Positions 27,001-35,694 are shown, counted from the stretch's first letter. The stretch: 64,000 bases of DNA from Gammaproteobacteria bacterium (GCA_016744375.1 JADGEM010000014.1:1-64000); one strand, 5' to 3'. The notes: generated by a model not told the origin, from the letters alone. Numbers and translations: made by a program.

Positions 27001-29139
27001 ATCAGGGTATTTCTCAGCGAGAAGTTTATGTGTATAGTATTGATTTTCAACTACGACAGTTTTAGATTTTAACTCATTAAGATTCAAGACAGCAGTGCTG
27101 TCTTTATGGGTAATAATTACGGTCGGTGGAGATAAATAAGCTTGGGTAAAACTTAAAAATTGCTTACGCTCTTCAGTTTTAACTATGCTGCTAAGCATAT
27201 CAATCTCATGATGTTGAGCTTTTTTTAATGTTTCAGACCAACTAAATTTAGAGATGATATTAAATTCAACGCCAATTTTTTGCTCCACTAATCTGATAAT
27301 ATCGGCACTAAGTCCTTGCAGTTGTCCCGCCTGATCAATAAACTCATAAGGTGGCCAATCTGCCTCACTGCCAAGTTTAATTACAGGGTGTTCTTCTAAC
27401 CATTTTTGTTCTTCTATTGTCAAATTCAGTGAGTTTTTTTCTATTACATGATTGTCCTGACTACCCAACCATTTATCATGAATAAATCGTTTTTCTTTTT
27501 CAGTGATTACATTCAGAGCTTTTTTTATAATTGATGCTAATTCAGGCTCATCATTTCTGCTAATCATATGGATTGGGTTTTTACCAATCTGACGTGTTGA
27601 TTTAAAAGGGATAATTGTAGAGACTCCCTCATTTTTTAGGGCATAAGTCAGAGTTGCATAAGAATCAAAAAGTATATCTGCACGATTTTCCAAAACTGAA
27701 TCAATGGCATCTCCAAAATTATTTACTATAATAATTTGTATTTTTGGAAAGTGTTTCTTTATTATCTCAATTTCGACATTGCCTCTGGGGATTGCGACAC
27801 GTTTACCATTTAAATCCTGCAAGTTTTTTATATCCAGATCATCTCGAATAAAAAAATAATTCAGTATCTCTAAATATGGAGTTGAGTAATTTACATACTG
27901 ACTGCGTGCTTCTGAAAAATAAGCTGCGCCAATGAGATCAATTTCTTTGTTCTTTATTTTTTGAAGATTGTTACTCCACTGGTCGATACTAATTTTGAAT
28001 GTTAAACTGGTTTTTTCAGAAATTAATTTTAAATAGTCATTAGCTATACCTTTATATTGCCCATTTTGATCAACAAAACCAAATGGTGCCCAGTCCTGGC
28101 TACCACCAGCAAAAACGACAGGATGGCTTTTCATCCATTTTTTTTCATTCTGTGAAAAATTAATAGAAGTGGGATCTGAAACAGGTAAATTATAAAAGAA
28201 ATTATTATTTATCCGGCTGGATTGAGTGAAGCCCAACCGTTTATAATCTTCAGCAACCTGTTGATAGCGTTTAGGATCGACTGAACCTAATCTAATCAAG
28301 TCAGGAATAATTAATTGTGCAGTATTTCTGGCCTGATATTGCAAATAATCTTCAGAGAGGGAGGGTGCATATTTCTTTTGGATAATTTGAATGATTTCAT
28401 CAGGGTGATCAAGTGCGTACTGCCAGCCTTTAATAGAGGCCTGACTTATTTTTTTTACACGTTCGGGATGCTCTTCCAGTTCTTTTTGCGAAGTAAATAA
28501 ATTATCACCATAATAATCTATGCCATAGGATTGTGGATTAATAATATTGACCTCAATCCCCTGTTGCATCAATTTATATGGCTGAGAAGTAGAATATGCC
28601 GAAATGACATCAATATCTCCTCTTACAAAATGGTCATAATAAGATTGATCAAAGGGCTTTTTATGAATTTTTGATAAATCACCCAACGTACTTAACAATA
28701 ACGCATTAAGTGGGGCATCCCCTTGATTGGTAATATTAAAAATAACATTTTTACCCACCATTTCATAAGGACTAATAATACCTGAATCACGATGGGACAG
28801 AAATACCAGTGGAGAATGCTGAAAAAACTGATTAATCAATACTACTGGTTGTCCATGGAGGTGTGCCGTTAGTAAGGTGCTATCAGACACACCATATTCA
28901 GATTCACCTGTAACAATCTGGATAACATGATCTTTAGAGAAATCAACTTCCTTAAGTATCACCTCAAGCCCTAAATCACGATAAAAACCTTTTTCAATTG
29001 CAGCATAGTATCCGGCAAATTGAAAACTATGTTGCCATTTTAGTTGAATGCTGACTTTTTCGGATACAGCATAAACGTGAGTGGTATAAAGAAAAACTGT
29101 CAATATGATAAATAAACGAAAAAAATGTTGATGTATCAT
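24034..29139 (-). CDS. Multi-sensor hybrid histidine kinase
   Basis: From the ATG at 29137-29139 this is a 1701-aa protein with a signal peptide; the open frame extends to 29250 but would overlap the upstream gene. Approximate order: NMT1/THI5-like periplasmic domain 28-290; three PBPb (SBP_bac_3) domains starting near 330, 573 and 816, each introduced by a similar Gln/Glu-W-L/M-xxHP motif; TM helix near 1066; PAS 1090-1190; HisKA with phospho-His in SHEIRTPMNAILGF near 1228; HATPase with NLIGNAVKFTEKG and GTGLGLSIS; receiver with LMDIRMPTMDG near 1525. A helical tail follows without an obvious Hpt histidine. The duplicated binding domains suggest sensing of amino-acid- or thiamine-precursor-like ligands. 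The REC-HD-GYP gene just upstream is the likely partner. Confidence 0.88.
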   Translation of the reverse strand: MIHQHFFRLFIILTVFLYTTHVYAVSEKVSIQLKWQHSFQFAGYYAAIEKGFYRDLGLEVILKEVDFSKDHVIQIVTGESEYGVSDSTLLTAHLHGQPVVLINQFFQHSPLVFLSHRDSGIISPYEMVGKNVIFNITNQGDAPLNALLLSTLGDLSKIHKKPFDQSYYDHFVRGDIDVISAYSTSQPYKLMQQGIEVNIINPQSYGIDYYGDNLFTSQKELEEHPERVKKISQASIKGWQYALDHPDEIIQIIQKKYAPSLSEDYLQYQARNTAQLIIPDLIRLGSVDPKRYQQVAEDYKRLGFTQSSRINNNFFYNLPVSDPTSINFSQNEKKWMKSHPVVFAGGSQDWAPFGFVDQNGQYKGIANDYLKLISEKTSLTFKISIDQWSNNLQKIKNKEIDLIGAAYFSEARSQYVNYSTPYLEILNYFFIRDDLDIKNLQDLNGKRVAIPRGNVEIEIIKKHFPKIQIIIVNNFGDAIDSVLENRADILFDSYATLTYALKNEGVSTIIPFKSTRQIGKNPIHMISRNDEPELASIIKKALNVITEKEKRFIHDKWLGSQDNHVIEKNSLNLTIEEQKWLEEHPVIKLGSEADWPPYEFIDQAGQLQGLSADIIRLVEQKIGVEFNIISKFSWSETLKKAQHHEIDMLSSIVKTEERKQFLSFTQAYLSPPTVIITHKDSTAVLNLNELKSKTVVVENQYYTHKLLAEKYPDIKLLLFNNTSDALKALSHGKADAYIGNQGSANWIAEQNALTNLKVDHDSGLDNAELRMAVRKDWPLFQSIMNKAIASITNMEMAGIRKKWLGTDSVSKKINLSKKEQQWLDEHKTIRFTGDPNWLPYEAFDKQGNYIGIVADHLNIIEQKLGIKLKIIPSKSWSESINQLKQGKIEVLSETSDSNLKSHLIFTQPYASSPIVIVMNKDTDYVENISQIKNKSIAVIKDYGYVPKIKNYYPEINFIPVSSIQEGLTSVSTGKVDAFLATLAQSTYHISDMGINNIRIVGKTQFSTDLAFGIRKDFAPLVVLFNRALSSIKQKEKQNIFNAWLKEPFTVRKDYRWLAKVIGILLLFMLVILYWNRKLASEINLRKIAEAQTQTLINQIPLQIIVTSSDGHILLANPRALADFHINKDEIDKYNLLEFYADINDRNKIVDVIAENGKIDQKIMMMKQPGGSLRSMMLSIMPINYYKQSALLTIAVDMTERLEFESALKKAKVAAETANKAKSDFLANMSHEIRTPMNAILGFTDLLSEQIQDTKLKSFVKTIQSAGKTLLTLINDILDLSKIEAGQLRIEKTACNPHTLLSKTGDIFSLSMREKNIDFIIEIDPIIPISLMLDEVRLRQVLFNLIGNAVKFTEKGFVKVKAYTKNENKVHSKLDLIIDIQDTGKGISEDQQSIVFQAFEQSSGQSVKKFGGTGLGLSISERLVKLMGGHILLNSQPGKGSTFTIKLINVPIASVASTKEAEDISSTSNIHISFSPGKILIVDDIADNRSLLLANFSDTKLIAVEAKNGLEAVKLAKQQSFDLILMDIRMPTMDGYQAAKEIKSFSDTPIIALTASIMTDEFKQEKSNNFQGYLRKPVLKKELMVKLSNFLPFTETIIESHHQESSLILSAEEQSQLPELLLQLKSLIPQCKIILNNNNISDIQNFSKTVFEIEQQFPTVILAEFVTDLNCYIDSFDIAEIKRSLNDYSQLVNQLEQLKITK

Positions 29140-29194
29140 AAGATGAACCAGGCGGTCACTTTTTAGATGAATAGTTTCATAAATAATTATGTGT

Positions 29195-30250
29195 CTATGA
29201 TGAAAGAGCAATAAGCTTAAACTCTTCAATATTTGCCATAAAGAGATCAATCAGTTGTGGATCAAATTGTGTGCCACGATGCTCCTGAATGTAATCTGTC
29301 ACTTCATCAAAAGTCCAGGCTTTTTTATAACACCGAATATGAGTTAAAGCATCCAGAACATCGGCTAATGCCACAATTCGTCCATAAATGTGAATATCAT
29401 TGCCTTGAAGTTGGCGAGGATAGCCCTTACCATCCCATTTTTCATGATGTTCATGAGCAATAATTGCAGCGGCCTGGAACAATTTTCGTTTTGAGCAACA
29501 TAATAGTTTATAGGCATTTGTTGTATGGCTTTTCATGATTTCAAATTCTTCAGCGGTGTAACGCCCGGGTTTATGAAGAATGTCATGAGGGACAGTAATT
29601 TTTCCAATATCATGCATAGGAGAGGCATGGAGCAATGTATAGGCATCTTCATCGGTGAGAGTGGGATGGAGTTTAGCAAGAAATGATGAGAGTTCTGCAA
29701 CTCTTCGAATATGTTTGCCCGTTTCGTCAGAAGTTGACTCCATTAATTCGGTTAACATATAAATCATATCCATTTGATTTTTTTCAAGCTCAGTCAGCAG
29801 GCGAACTTGTTCATACTTTGATTTAAGTTCCAAATCAATATTTTGCTGTTTCAATAAAAGTTTGGCTTGATAGAGTTCAATATGATTTTTAACTCGGGCC
29901 AAAAGCTCATTGGCTTGAAATGGTTTAATAATATAATCAACCCCTCCTTGCTCAAACCCTTTTGCAATTGAATCTGAATCAACTCGAGCAGTTAAAAAAA
30001 TAATGGGGACATCTCGCCATCGTGGGGAATCTTTCAATTGCCTGCAGACTTCAAACCCGTCCACTCCAGGCATCATAATATCTAATAGAATTAAGTCGAA
30101 GTTAGAATTTTTCTCCTGGAGAATAGCCAGTGCTTGTTCCCCATTATCAGCAAATGAGAATTCATAATTATCTTCCTTAAGAATATTCATTGCGACTTGA
30201 ATATTATCAACAACATCATCAATAATTAAAATTTTTTTTCCCAAATCCAT
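29195..30250 (-). CDS. Response regulator with HD-GYP phosphodiesterase domain
   Basis: A 351-aa protein with an N-terminal receiver (about 1-125, with IIDDVVDNIQVA and the acceptor Asp in LILLDIMMPGVDGFEV) and a C-terminal HD-GYP domain (about 165-345) showing HDIGKI near residue 212 and HHEKWDGKGYPRQL near 268. The GYP triad marks an active cyclic-di-GMP phosphodiesterase of the RpfG type. It is transcribed just ahead of the hybrid kinase with a 55-nt gap, so the pair probably forms a ligand-to-c-di-GMP signalling route. A run of adenines precedes its start; no strong ribosome site is seen. Confidence 0.9.
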   Translation of the reverse strand: MDLGKKILIIDDVVDNIQVAMNILKEDNYEFSFADNGEQALAILQEKNSNFDLILLDIMMPGVDGFEVCRQLKDSPRWRDVPIIFLTARVDSDSIAKGFEQGGVDYIIKPFQANELLARVKNHIELYQAKLLLKQQNIDLELKSKYEQVRLLTELEKNQMDMIYMLTELMESTSDETGKHIRRVAELSSFLAKLHPTLTDEDAYTLLHASPMHDIGKITVPHDILHKPGRYTAEEFEIMKSHTTNAYKLLCCSKRKLFQAAAIIAHEHHEKWDGKGYPRQLQGNDIHIYGRIVALADVLDALTHIRCYKKAWTFDEVTDYIQEHRGTQFDPQLIDLFMANIEEFKLIALSS

Positions 30251-30448
30251 TGACTTAATCCAAAGTATAATATTTTAAAATTAACTGCCTAAACAAAAAT
30301 AACCTAATCTAGCCCAATCAAATAAACTGTACAAAAATATAATACTTGTTCTCAGCGTTATAAGCCAGTGAACAGCGATAATACTTAACAAGGAATTAAA
30401 TTCGTTACAATTTATTATATTTAGTCTGTTATTTTCAAATTATGGCAC

Positions 30449-32083
30449 TCAAGTTTTAAAATTTTGAACGAGGCTATGGAGTTCATCACCTAATGAAGCA
30501 AGTTCCTTACTTGAACTTGCAACTTGTCGGGTACTATTAGTCGCTTCTCTTGTCAATTCTGATATTCTAACAACACGGTTGTCAATCTGCTGAGCAACCT
30601 CAGATTGCTCTTCTGAATTGGTTGCAATTTTAGTATTAATATCTGATATTGAAGTGTTCGATTTTGTGATCAATTCAAGTGATTGAGCGGCCTTCTTTGC
30701 TTTTTCCACAGTGACCTGTGTGGTATTTTTACTACTATCCATTACTTTCACCGCTTCACGTGAACCACTTTGAAGACGTTCAATCATTGCCTGAATCTCT
30801 AAGGTTGCATCCTGAGTGCGGCTTGCAAGAGTCCGTACCTCATCTGCCACTACTGCAAATCCACGACCCTGTTCACCAGCGCGTGCTGCTTCAATCGCTG
30901 CATTGAGTGCTAATAAATTGGTTTGTTCTGCAATTCCTTTGATAACACTTAAAACTGAGCCAATAGAATCACTTTCTGATTCCAGTTTATGAATAACATT
31001 TCCTGCATGTTCAATTTCTGTTGCAAGTGAGGTAATAGCCTGAGATGCTTCTGTTACCACCTGCATGCCGGAAGCTGCTTCTTTATCTGCTTCTTGAGCA
31101 AATTTTGCAGCTGTTTCAGCATTGTTTGATATGTTATGGATGGTTCTTACCATATTGTTAATTGCTGTTGCTACCTGCTCAGTTTCTTCACTCTGCTGAT
31201 TAATAGTGGAGCTGCTAAGAGTGGATGCAGTAGAAAGATCCGTTGCTGATTCTGTAAGATGAGTGGTTGCTGTATTCACTTTAATAACCATTTTCTGGAT
31301 TTTTTCAGTAAATTCATTAAATGCTTCAGAGAGTGTGGCCAGTTCATCATTACCATTTGTATCAAGTCGACAGGTCAGATCTCCGCCACCTTTGGAAATT
31401 TCATGAAGTGCATCAGTTGTTCGATTCAGGGGCAAGATAATACTGCGGGCTATCAGGTAAGATAGTATCAGGAGTAAACCCAGAATGGCTCCTGCAGCAA
31501 TGCCCAATGTAAAAGTACTACTCCAAAAAGCCTCATCAACATCATCAATATAAATTCCAGAACCAATAATCCACCCCCAGGGGGTAAAGCCTTTAACGTA
31601 TGAAATTTTTGCTACTGGATTATCACTGCCGGGTTTTGGCCATAAATAATCAACATTTCCAGCACCATTTTTCTTTACTTCATCAACAAAGGCAACAAAG
31701 AGATGTTTACCATTCGGATCTTTAATATCGCTCAGATCTTTACCATCAAGTTTTGATTTAATCGGATGCATAACCATGCGGGGATGCATATCATTGATCC
31801 AAAAATAGTTAGTTTCATCATAACGAAGTGCTTTAATAGAATTTAGAGCTGATTTTTTTGCTATTTTTTCATCCATTTCACCAAGACCTGCACGTTTGTG
31901 GTACTCAACCAGGATGCTATGGGCTGTTTCCACAAGATGTTGGGTCTGAAGCTGTTTCTCAACCATTAATTTGCTTTGGTATTGCTTTAGAGATAGCCCT
32001 GTTAGGGTAATGATACCAATAACGGTTAATGCAATAATAAGCCATAGTCTTGCATTGATAGGTAATTGTCTGAGGTTATACAT
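30449..32083 (-). CDS. Methyl-accepting chemotaxis protein with Cache sensor
   Basis: A 544-aa chemoreceptor: TM1 about residues 11-31, a periplasmic single-Cache (sCache_2) domain about 35-188 with the conserved [15 protein letters not shown] and [15 protein letters not shown] motifs, TM2 about 190-212, HAMP about 213-265 and a cytoplasmic signalling domain. The hairpin tip [20 protein letters not shown] (cut here at 20 residues) is the class signature for contacting CheA and CheW. sCache_2 domains often bind small organic acids. GGAG lies about 7 nt before the ATG. A hexanucleotide repeat tract sits 62-92 nt upstream of the start. Confidence 0.93.
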   Translation of the reverse strand: MYNLRQLPINARLWLIIALTVIGIITLTGLSLKQYQSKLMVEKQLQTQHLVETAHSILVEYHKRAGLGEMDEKIAKKSALNSIKALRYDETNYFWINDMHPRMVMHPIKSKLDGKDLSDIKDPNGKHLFVAFVDEVKKNGAGNVDYLWPKPGSDNPVAKISYVKGFTPWGWIIGSGIYIDDVDEAFWSSTFTLGIAAGAILGLLLILSYLIARSIILPLNRTTDALHEISKGGGDLTCRLDTNGNDELATLSEAFNEFTEKIQKMVIKVNTATTHLTESATDLSTASTLSSSTINQQSEETEQVATAINNMVRTIHNISNNAETAAKFAQEADKEAASGMQVVTEASQAITSLATEIEHAGNVIHKLESESDSIGSVLSVIKGIAEQTNLLALNAAIEAARAGEQGRGFAVVADEVRTLASRTQDATLEIQAMIERLQSGSREAVKVMDSSKNTTQVTVEKAKKAAQSLELITKSNTSISDINTKIATNSEEQSEVAQQIDNRVVRISELTREATNSTRQVASSSKELASLGDELHSLVQNFKT

Positions 32084-32144
32084 AATAAACTCCTATCTTT
32101 AATAAAAATAAATTACTTTATAATAATATTTACCGACAGTTGTA

Positions 32145-32174
32145 CATAAACATAAACATAAACATAAACATAAA
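32145..32174. repeat. Tandem hexanucleotide repeat, five copies of ACATAA
   Basis: Five exact copies of ACATAA run from 32145 to 32174. The tract lies 62-92 nt upstream of the chemoreceptor start codon on the minus strand, a position where slippage could change promoter spacing. Copy-number change by slipped-strand mispairing is plausible for such arrays but is not shown here. Confidence 0.9.
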
Positions 32175-32356
32175 GCATTAGAATTAACTATTGCTTGTTT
32201 AATAATTATGCACTATAAAAATATCAAATATTAGATGGACTTGCAATATATGAAGTGGTCAAGCATTTTATGATCCCCCGGTTATGCAACTTCTTTTGAT
32301 ATTCACTGCGTATTTTCTAGAGGTGAACGGATGAGGAATAAAAAAGCGATCGGATT

Positions 32357-32378
32357 AAGGTCAAAATCAATTGACCTT
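32357..32378 (-). terminator. Hairpin after the SMP-30-like gene
   Basis: AAGGTCAA (32357-32364) pairs with TTGACCTT (32371-32378) around a 6-nt loop. On the minus strand it follows the SMP-30-like stop (32395) by about 16 nt, and a T-run (complement of AAAAAA near 32340) lies further downstream. This is a weak intrinsic terminator candidate. Confidence 0.45.
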
Positions 32379-32394
32379 CAGGGGGCTGAGATCT

Positions 32395-33414
32395 TTACGG
32401 CTCTATGGTACCAATTTGTTGTATTGTAGCTGTTTTGGTGAGCTGTTCTTTCTCTTTTTTTGACGCTCTTACCAGAATATTAAGAGAGCTGTGAAGTGCA
32501 AAAATTTTGCCTTCCTTTACAACACCTGTCGTAGGATAAACACTGCCAAAATGGTGCTCAGCAATAACATTCGCCGTTTCCCAATTATCTTCACTCTTAA
32601 GAACAAAAGCTTTGTCATTATTGATACCAGAAGCTCGGTTTGCAATAATTAATACATTGCTATTATTGAGAAGTGTCACACCATCTGAGCCAAACAGTTT
32701 TTGATTCAGTTTAATTTCAGAAAAATTATCTGGATTGCCAACTGGGATTTTAAATAAAATTCCTTCACTTTTCTTTGCTGCAATCAGATAGCCGTCAGGG
32801 TGAAAAGCAATACCATTGAGGTTAATGCCCTCTCCCTTAAACTGATCACTTTCAAGAAAGACGGTTGATTTTCCTTCGGTGCTAATTTTATATATAACCG
32901 GTGCAAAACTGTCAGTAACATAAGTATTCCCTTCAGAATCTATTGTAATGCCATTTGCCAGATGATTACTGTTTGGTCGCAATTCGCCTAAATTGATAAA
33001 ATGAAGTGGTTTACCCGTAGATAAGTCATATATACCCAGTGCTGCCAGTTTCTTTGTTCCTTCAGGATAAGCCCTTATGGCTGAACCAATATCGCCAGTT
33101 ACAACTAATAAGCGATTACGTTTTTCATCCACCCAAATGCCCAGAGCAGAACTGAGACGTTCATCATCAACAAGACGTTGATAGCCGCCATTTTGATCAA
33201 TTTCATAAACCCCGCCATCACGAAATGAACCAACAAGAAATTTATTTTTCTTTGGATTATATTTTAAACTTTCAGGATATAATGCCTGCTTATTGATATT
33301 AATTGTTTTTAACCGGGTACCGCCAAGGTTAATTGATTCTGCAAATACTTGACTTGAAGCAATACAAACAGCCATTATGATCCCAAACGTCTGTAATTTT
33401 GTCATTACCTTCAT
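32395..33414 (-). CDS. SMP-30/gluconolactonase-like periplasmic beta-propeller protein
   Basis: A 339-aa secreted protein with a signal peptide ending near QVFAES and a six-bladed SMP-30/NHL-type propeller, with blade motifs such as YNPKKNKFLVGSF, NGITIDSEGNTYVTDSF and LNGIAFHPDGYLIAA. Relatives are lactonases or substrate-binding propellers that use a bound divalent metal; I cannot confirm the metal ligands. The frame is open to 33444, but AGGAG sits 8 nt before the ATG at 33412-33414, which also gives a clean signal peptide. It is divergent from an hxlR-type gene, with a 16-nt dyad in between. Confidence 0.8.
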   Translation of the reverse strand: MKVMTKLQTFGIIMAVCIASSQVFAESINLGGTRLKTININKQALYPESLKYNPKKNKFLVGSFRDGGVYEIDQNGGYQRLVDDERLSSALGIWVDEKRNRLLVVTGDIGSAIRAYPEGTKKLAALGIYDLSTGKPLHFINLGELRPNSNHLANGITIDSEGNTYVTDSFAPVIYKISTEGKSTVFLESDQFKGEGINLNGIAFHPDGYLIAAKKSEGILFKIPVGNPDNFSEIKLNQKLFGSDGVTLLNNSNVLIIANRASGINNDKAFVLKSEDNWETANVIAEHHFGSVYPTTGVVKEGKIFALHSSLNILVRASKKEKEQLTKTATIQQIGTIEP

Positions 33415-33436
33415 GTATAATTCTCCTGATGTCATT

Positions 33437-33452
33437 AACAACATGTGTTGTT
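33437..33452. promoter_or_regulatory. Dyad, possible HxlR operator
   Basis: AACAACATGTGTTGTT has two 7-nt arms (AACAACA and TGTTGTT) that are perfect reverse complements around TG. It lies 23 nt upstream of the SMP-30-like start codon and about 100 nt before the divergent hxlR-type gene. HxlR-family regulators bind such short dyads near the genes they control, so this is a reasonable but unproven operator. Confidence 0.4.
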
Positions 33453-33552
33453 ATCTTTTGGGTAATAGATATTTATTGAAAGAGCCTGTAAACAAATTAA
33501 CAGGGATGCACAGATTTGCTCGTATAGTTTTTAATACCTGAAGAGAAGTAAT

Positions 33553-33879
33553 ATGCAAAATAAACAACATAAGGACTTTACAAAATGTCCTATCGAGGCT
33601 TCTCTTGCCTTGATACAAGGAAAGTGGAAAGTTGTTATTATGTTCCGTCTTATGGATGAACCCCGACGCTTTAATGAGCTTTCTCGCCTGCTCCCCCAGG
33701 TTACTCAGCGGATGCTGACCAATCAGCTGCGAGAACTGGAAAAAGATGGGCTTATCCATCGAGAGGTTTACCTTCAGGTGCCTTCTAAAGTCGAATACTC
33801 ACTGACTGATCTTGCTAACAGCCTGCTCCCTATTTTACTGGCCCTTAAAGATTGGGGTAAATCTCACCTGCTATCTTGA
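33553..33879 (+). CDS. HxlR-family winged-helix transcriptional regulator
   Basis: A 108-aa single-domain regulator with the HxlR (MarR-like) signature: a near-N-terminal cysteine (KCPIEASLALIQGKWK), the recognition region RFNELSRLLPQVTQRMLTNQL and a wing ending in VEYSLTD. HxlR proteins act as dimers and often sense aldehydes, quinones or oxidants through the conserved cysteine (here C12). It diverges from the SMP-30-like gene, its most likely target. Its 3' end overlaps the convergent DUF3365 gene by 9 nt. Confidence 0.9.
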   Translation: MQNKQHKDFTKCPIEASLALIQGKWKVVIMFRLMDEPRRFNELSRLLPQVTQRMLTNQLRELEKDGLIHREVYLQVPSKVEYSLTDLANSLLPILLALKDWGKSHLLS

Positions 33880-34467
33880 CTCAATAGCAGATTCCGGAAG
33901 CTCAACACGGATAACAGCTCTTAATGCACCCAATTGCAAATTTCCTGAGCGATCATCGGGATATTTCTCCTCAATCACAGTTTTGACGTCCTTAGACATT
34001 TTATCACTATGGCATAAAAGACATTTCTGAGTGACATACATTGGTTGATAGTACAGGTAACGATTGCCATTGTTAGCCATTATCTTGCGAGTAAAGTATC
34101 TTGAATCTTCTGATTCGTCACTCAGAAAATAATCTAAAGCAATTTGATCAGTCTTGTCTGGTTTATTCACAGGATTTCTGTATTGATAGGTTGGCCTTCG
34201 AATAACCATACCCAGTTCAAAGGAATCGGCAATATCATTAATAATATTGACGGATTTGCTCCAGCCATGTGCAGCCCCGGCAAGGCCTACTGATTTTATA
34301 TCAGCCAGCATTGTGTCCATTAATCGTTGCGACACCAGGTCGGACGCTTTTTTTCCAATATCAGATAATGCACTCTCTTCCGATGGCGTCAGTTCAACCA
34401 GAGCCTCTTCGGATGCAAAGAGGCTAATGGACCAACAACTTAAAAAAATAAAAATGACTGTTTTCAC
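33871..34467 (-). CDS. DUF3365 (Tll0287-like) periplasmic haem-binding protein
   Basis: A 198-aa protein with a signal peptide (residues 1-18, ending LFASE) and a DUF3365 domain. A single CLLCH c-type haem motif sits near residue 149, followed by the helical end. The YQYRNPVNKPDKTDQIALDY stretch is characteristic of the family. DUF3365 domains occur alone or as sensor modules and are suspected to sense redox state or gas through a c-type haem. AGGAG lies just upstream of the ATG. Its gene converges on and slightly overlaps hxlR. Confidence 0.85.
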   Translation of the reverse strand: MKTVIFIFLSCWSISLFASEEALVELTPSEESALSDIGKKASDLVSQRLMDTMLADIKSVGLAGAAHGWSKSVNIINDIADSFELGMVIRRPTYQYRNPVNKPDKTDQIALDYFLSDESEDSRYFTRKIMANNGNRYLYYQPMYVTQKCLLCHSDKMSKDVKTVIEEKYPDDRSGNLQLGALRAVIRVELPESAIESR

Positions 34468-34962
34468 GATTCATTACTCCTTTATTATTGTGACTGTATA
34501 CAATAAAACATAATCATATTAAATGAATTTTATGAAATAAGCATAAAAATTATTATAAACATAATTGCTTATATAACAAGAACGCACAAATTATTCAGTT
34601 ACTATACTATTTGATACCAGAGAAACTTGAGATATCCATAAAAAAGCAGTCTAAAATAAAGTTTTTTCCTGCTGCCTTCTGTCTGAATTTTATAATTTTT
34701 TTACTTACTTTATCTTTAGAATGCCATTATCAAATTTATTTTATGCATTTCAAGGAATAAGTATGCCGGTATTCACAATAAAAAAACACGCTCTCACTCT
34801 TGCCTCTTTGGGGTAGCTGGTGTCGTCAATGGCAGTAATGTCATTACTGTTGACAGCACTAAATTATTAATCTTATTATTTGTCAGGTTATTTTACATTT
34901 TTAAATATTATAATGTTCTTATTTTTTTTGATATTTGTAAGTTATTGAATAAAAAAGATTAA
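34468..34962. other. AT-rich non-coding stretch before the second PEP-CTERM gene
   Basis: About 500 nt of AT-rich DNA between divergent genes. The first part should hold the promoter of the DUF3365 gene. The only coding-like signal is the short frame at 34763-34816, listed separately. No RNA gene or repeat is recognised. Confidence 0.5.
34763..34816 (+). pseudogene. Short signal-peptide-like remnant
   Basis: An ATG with AAGGA 6 nt upstream opens MPVFTIKKHALTLASLG and stops at TAG (34814-34816). The next frame continues from the same point as VAGVVNGSNVITVDSTK, so a one-base frameshift would join a signal-peptide-like start to an exported-protein-like segment of about 20 more residues. I infer the remnant of a secreted protein gene; chance is the alternative for so short a stretch. 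Confidence 0.35.
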
Positions 34963-34969
34963 GTTGGTT

Positions 34970-34985
34970 TGGCGTAAATTTTGCT
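34970..34985 (+). promoter_or_regulatory. Sigma-54 (RpoN) promoter of the second PEP-CTERM gene
   Basis: TGGCGTAAATTTTGCT has GG at 34971-34972 and GC at 34983-34984, exactly 10 nt apart, and starts with TGGC as in the consensus. It lies 37 nt before the ATG at 35023. It matches the site at 7521-7536 in geometry and in its relation to a PEP-CTERM gene, which makes both calls stronger. Confidence 0.75.
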
Positions 34986-35022
34986 TGAATATTGTTTTAA
35001 ATAAAAATTATAGGAGTATTCA

Positions 35023-35679
35023 ATGAAAATTGCTTATTTTTTAGCTTTGATTTTAGTGATAACGATAAATAGTGCCCATGCCACAGTTGTTACTGAGAAT
35101 TGGACAGGTACGGTGACTGTTACCAACAGTGTACCAGGAGGTATCAGCGTTGGTGATACTGTTCAGTGGAGTGTTACTTATGACAACTCATCAACTCAAC
35201 GCTGGGCATATAATGATGGAGTTGACGGTATATCCCAACAGGGGTTGGGGGATGATGTGAAATTACCTAGCACTTATTTAGCTAATGCCGGAGAGTTTCT
35301 TAGTGATGCTATATTCGATTTTAGTCAAATTTCATCAGCAATTGAAGATGCATTTGTAGTAGGAGAAACCTGGAATGATCGCAGAGATGCTGGAGGTAAT
35401 TACGTTGCAGGTATAATTGGCAGTTCCCCTTATAAATACCAACTTACTAGAGATGAATTTAAGTGGATCACTGATAGTATTCATGGTTTCCGAGCATTTA
35501 TTTATGCGGTTAATAATGGACGCCCCTATCAGATGAATCTTGCAATTCGTGATGCAACGTTTTCTATCGATACTGGTGGGGGAAATGGGGGAGGCACAAT
35601 CCCTGAACCAGCCACTTTAGCTTTGCTTAGTTTAGGTCTGGTAGGCATTGGCTATAGACGCAAAAAAGCTTTGATTTAA
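35023..35679 (+). CDS. PEP-CTERM sorting-domain protein
   Basis: A 218-aa exported protein: signal peptide about 1-20 (ending NSAHATV), a body of about 170 residues starting TENWTGTVTVTNSVPGG, a glycine-rich linker (DTGGGNGGGT) and a C-terminal PEP-CTERM tail with IPEPATLALLSLGLVGIGYR and a final basic cluster. It would be recognised by an exosortase, whose gene is not in the window. The TATAGGAG ribosome site and sigma-54 promoter sit just upstream. The body shares the short-family look of PEP-CTERM proteins but no named domain is recognised. Confidence 0.9.
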   Translation: MKIAYFLALILVITINSAHATVVTENWTGTVTVTNSVPGGISVGDTVQWSVTYDNSSTQRWAYNDGVDGISQQGLGDDVKLPSTYLANAGEFLSDAIFDFSQISSAIEDAFVVGETWNDRRDAGGNYVAGIIGSSPYKYQLTRDEFKWITDSIHGFRAFIYAVNNGRPYQMNLAIRDATFSIDTGGGNGGGTIPEPATLALLSLGLVGIGYRRKKALI

Positions 35680-35694
35680 GTGACCAATAGAAGT

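Larger units (their letters stand above)
32084..32394. other. Non-coding stretch holding the chemoreceptor promoter region
   Basis: About 310 nt between the chemoreceptor start and the end of the SMP-30-like gene, both on the minus strand. It contains the ACATAA tandem repeat (32145-32174) and a hairpin (32357-32378), described separately. No ORF with a ribosome site is visible. Confidence 0.6.

Noticed and set aside
29140-29250. N-terminal extension of the hybrid kinase
   Set aside because: It would overlap the HD-GYP gene by 56 nt and would bury the signal peptide; the ATG at 29139 fits better.
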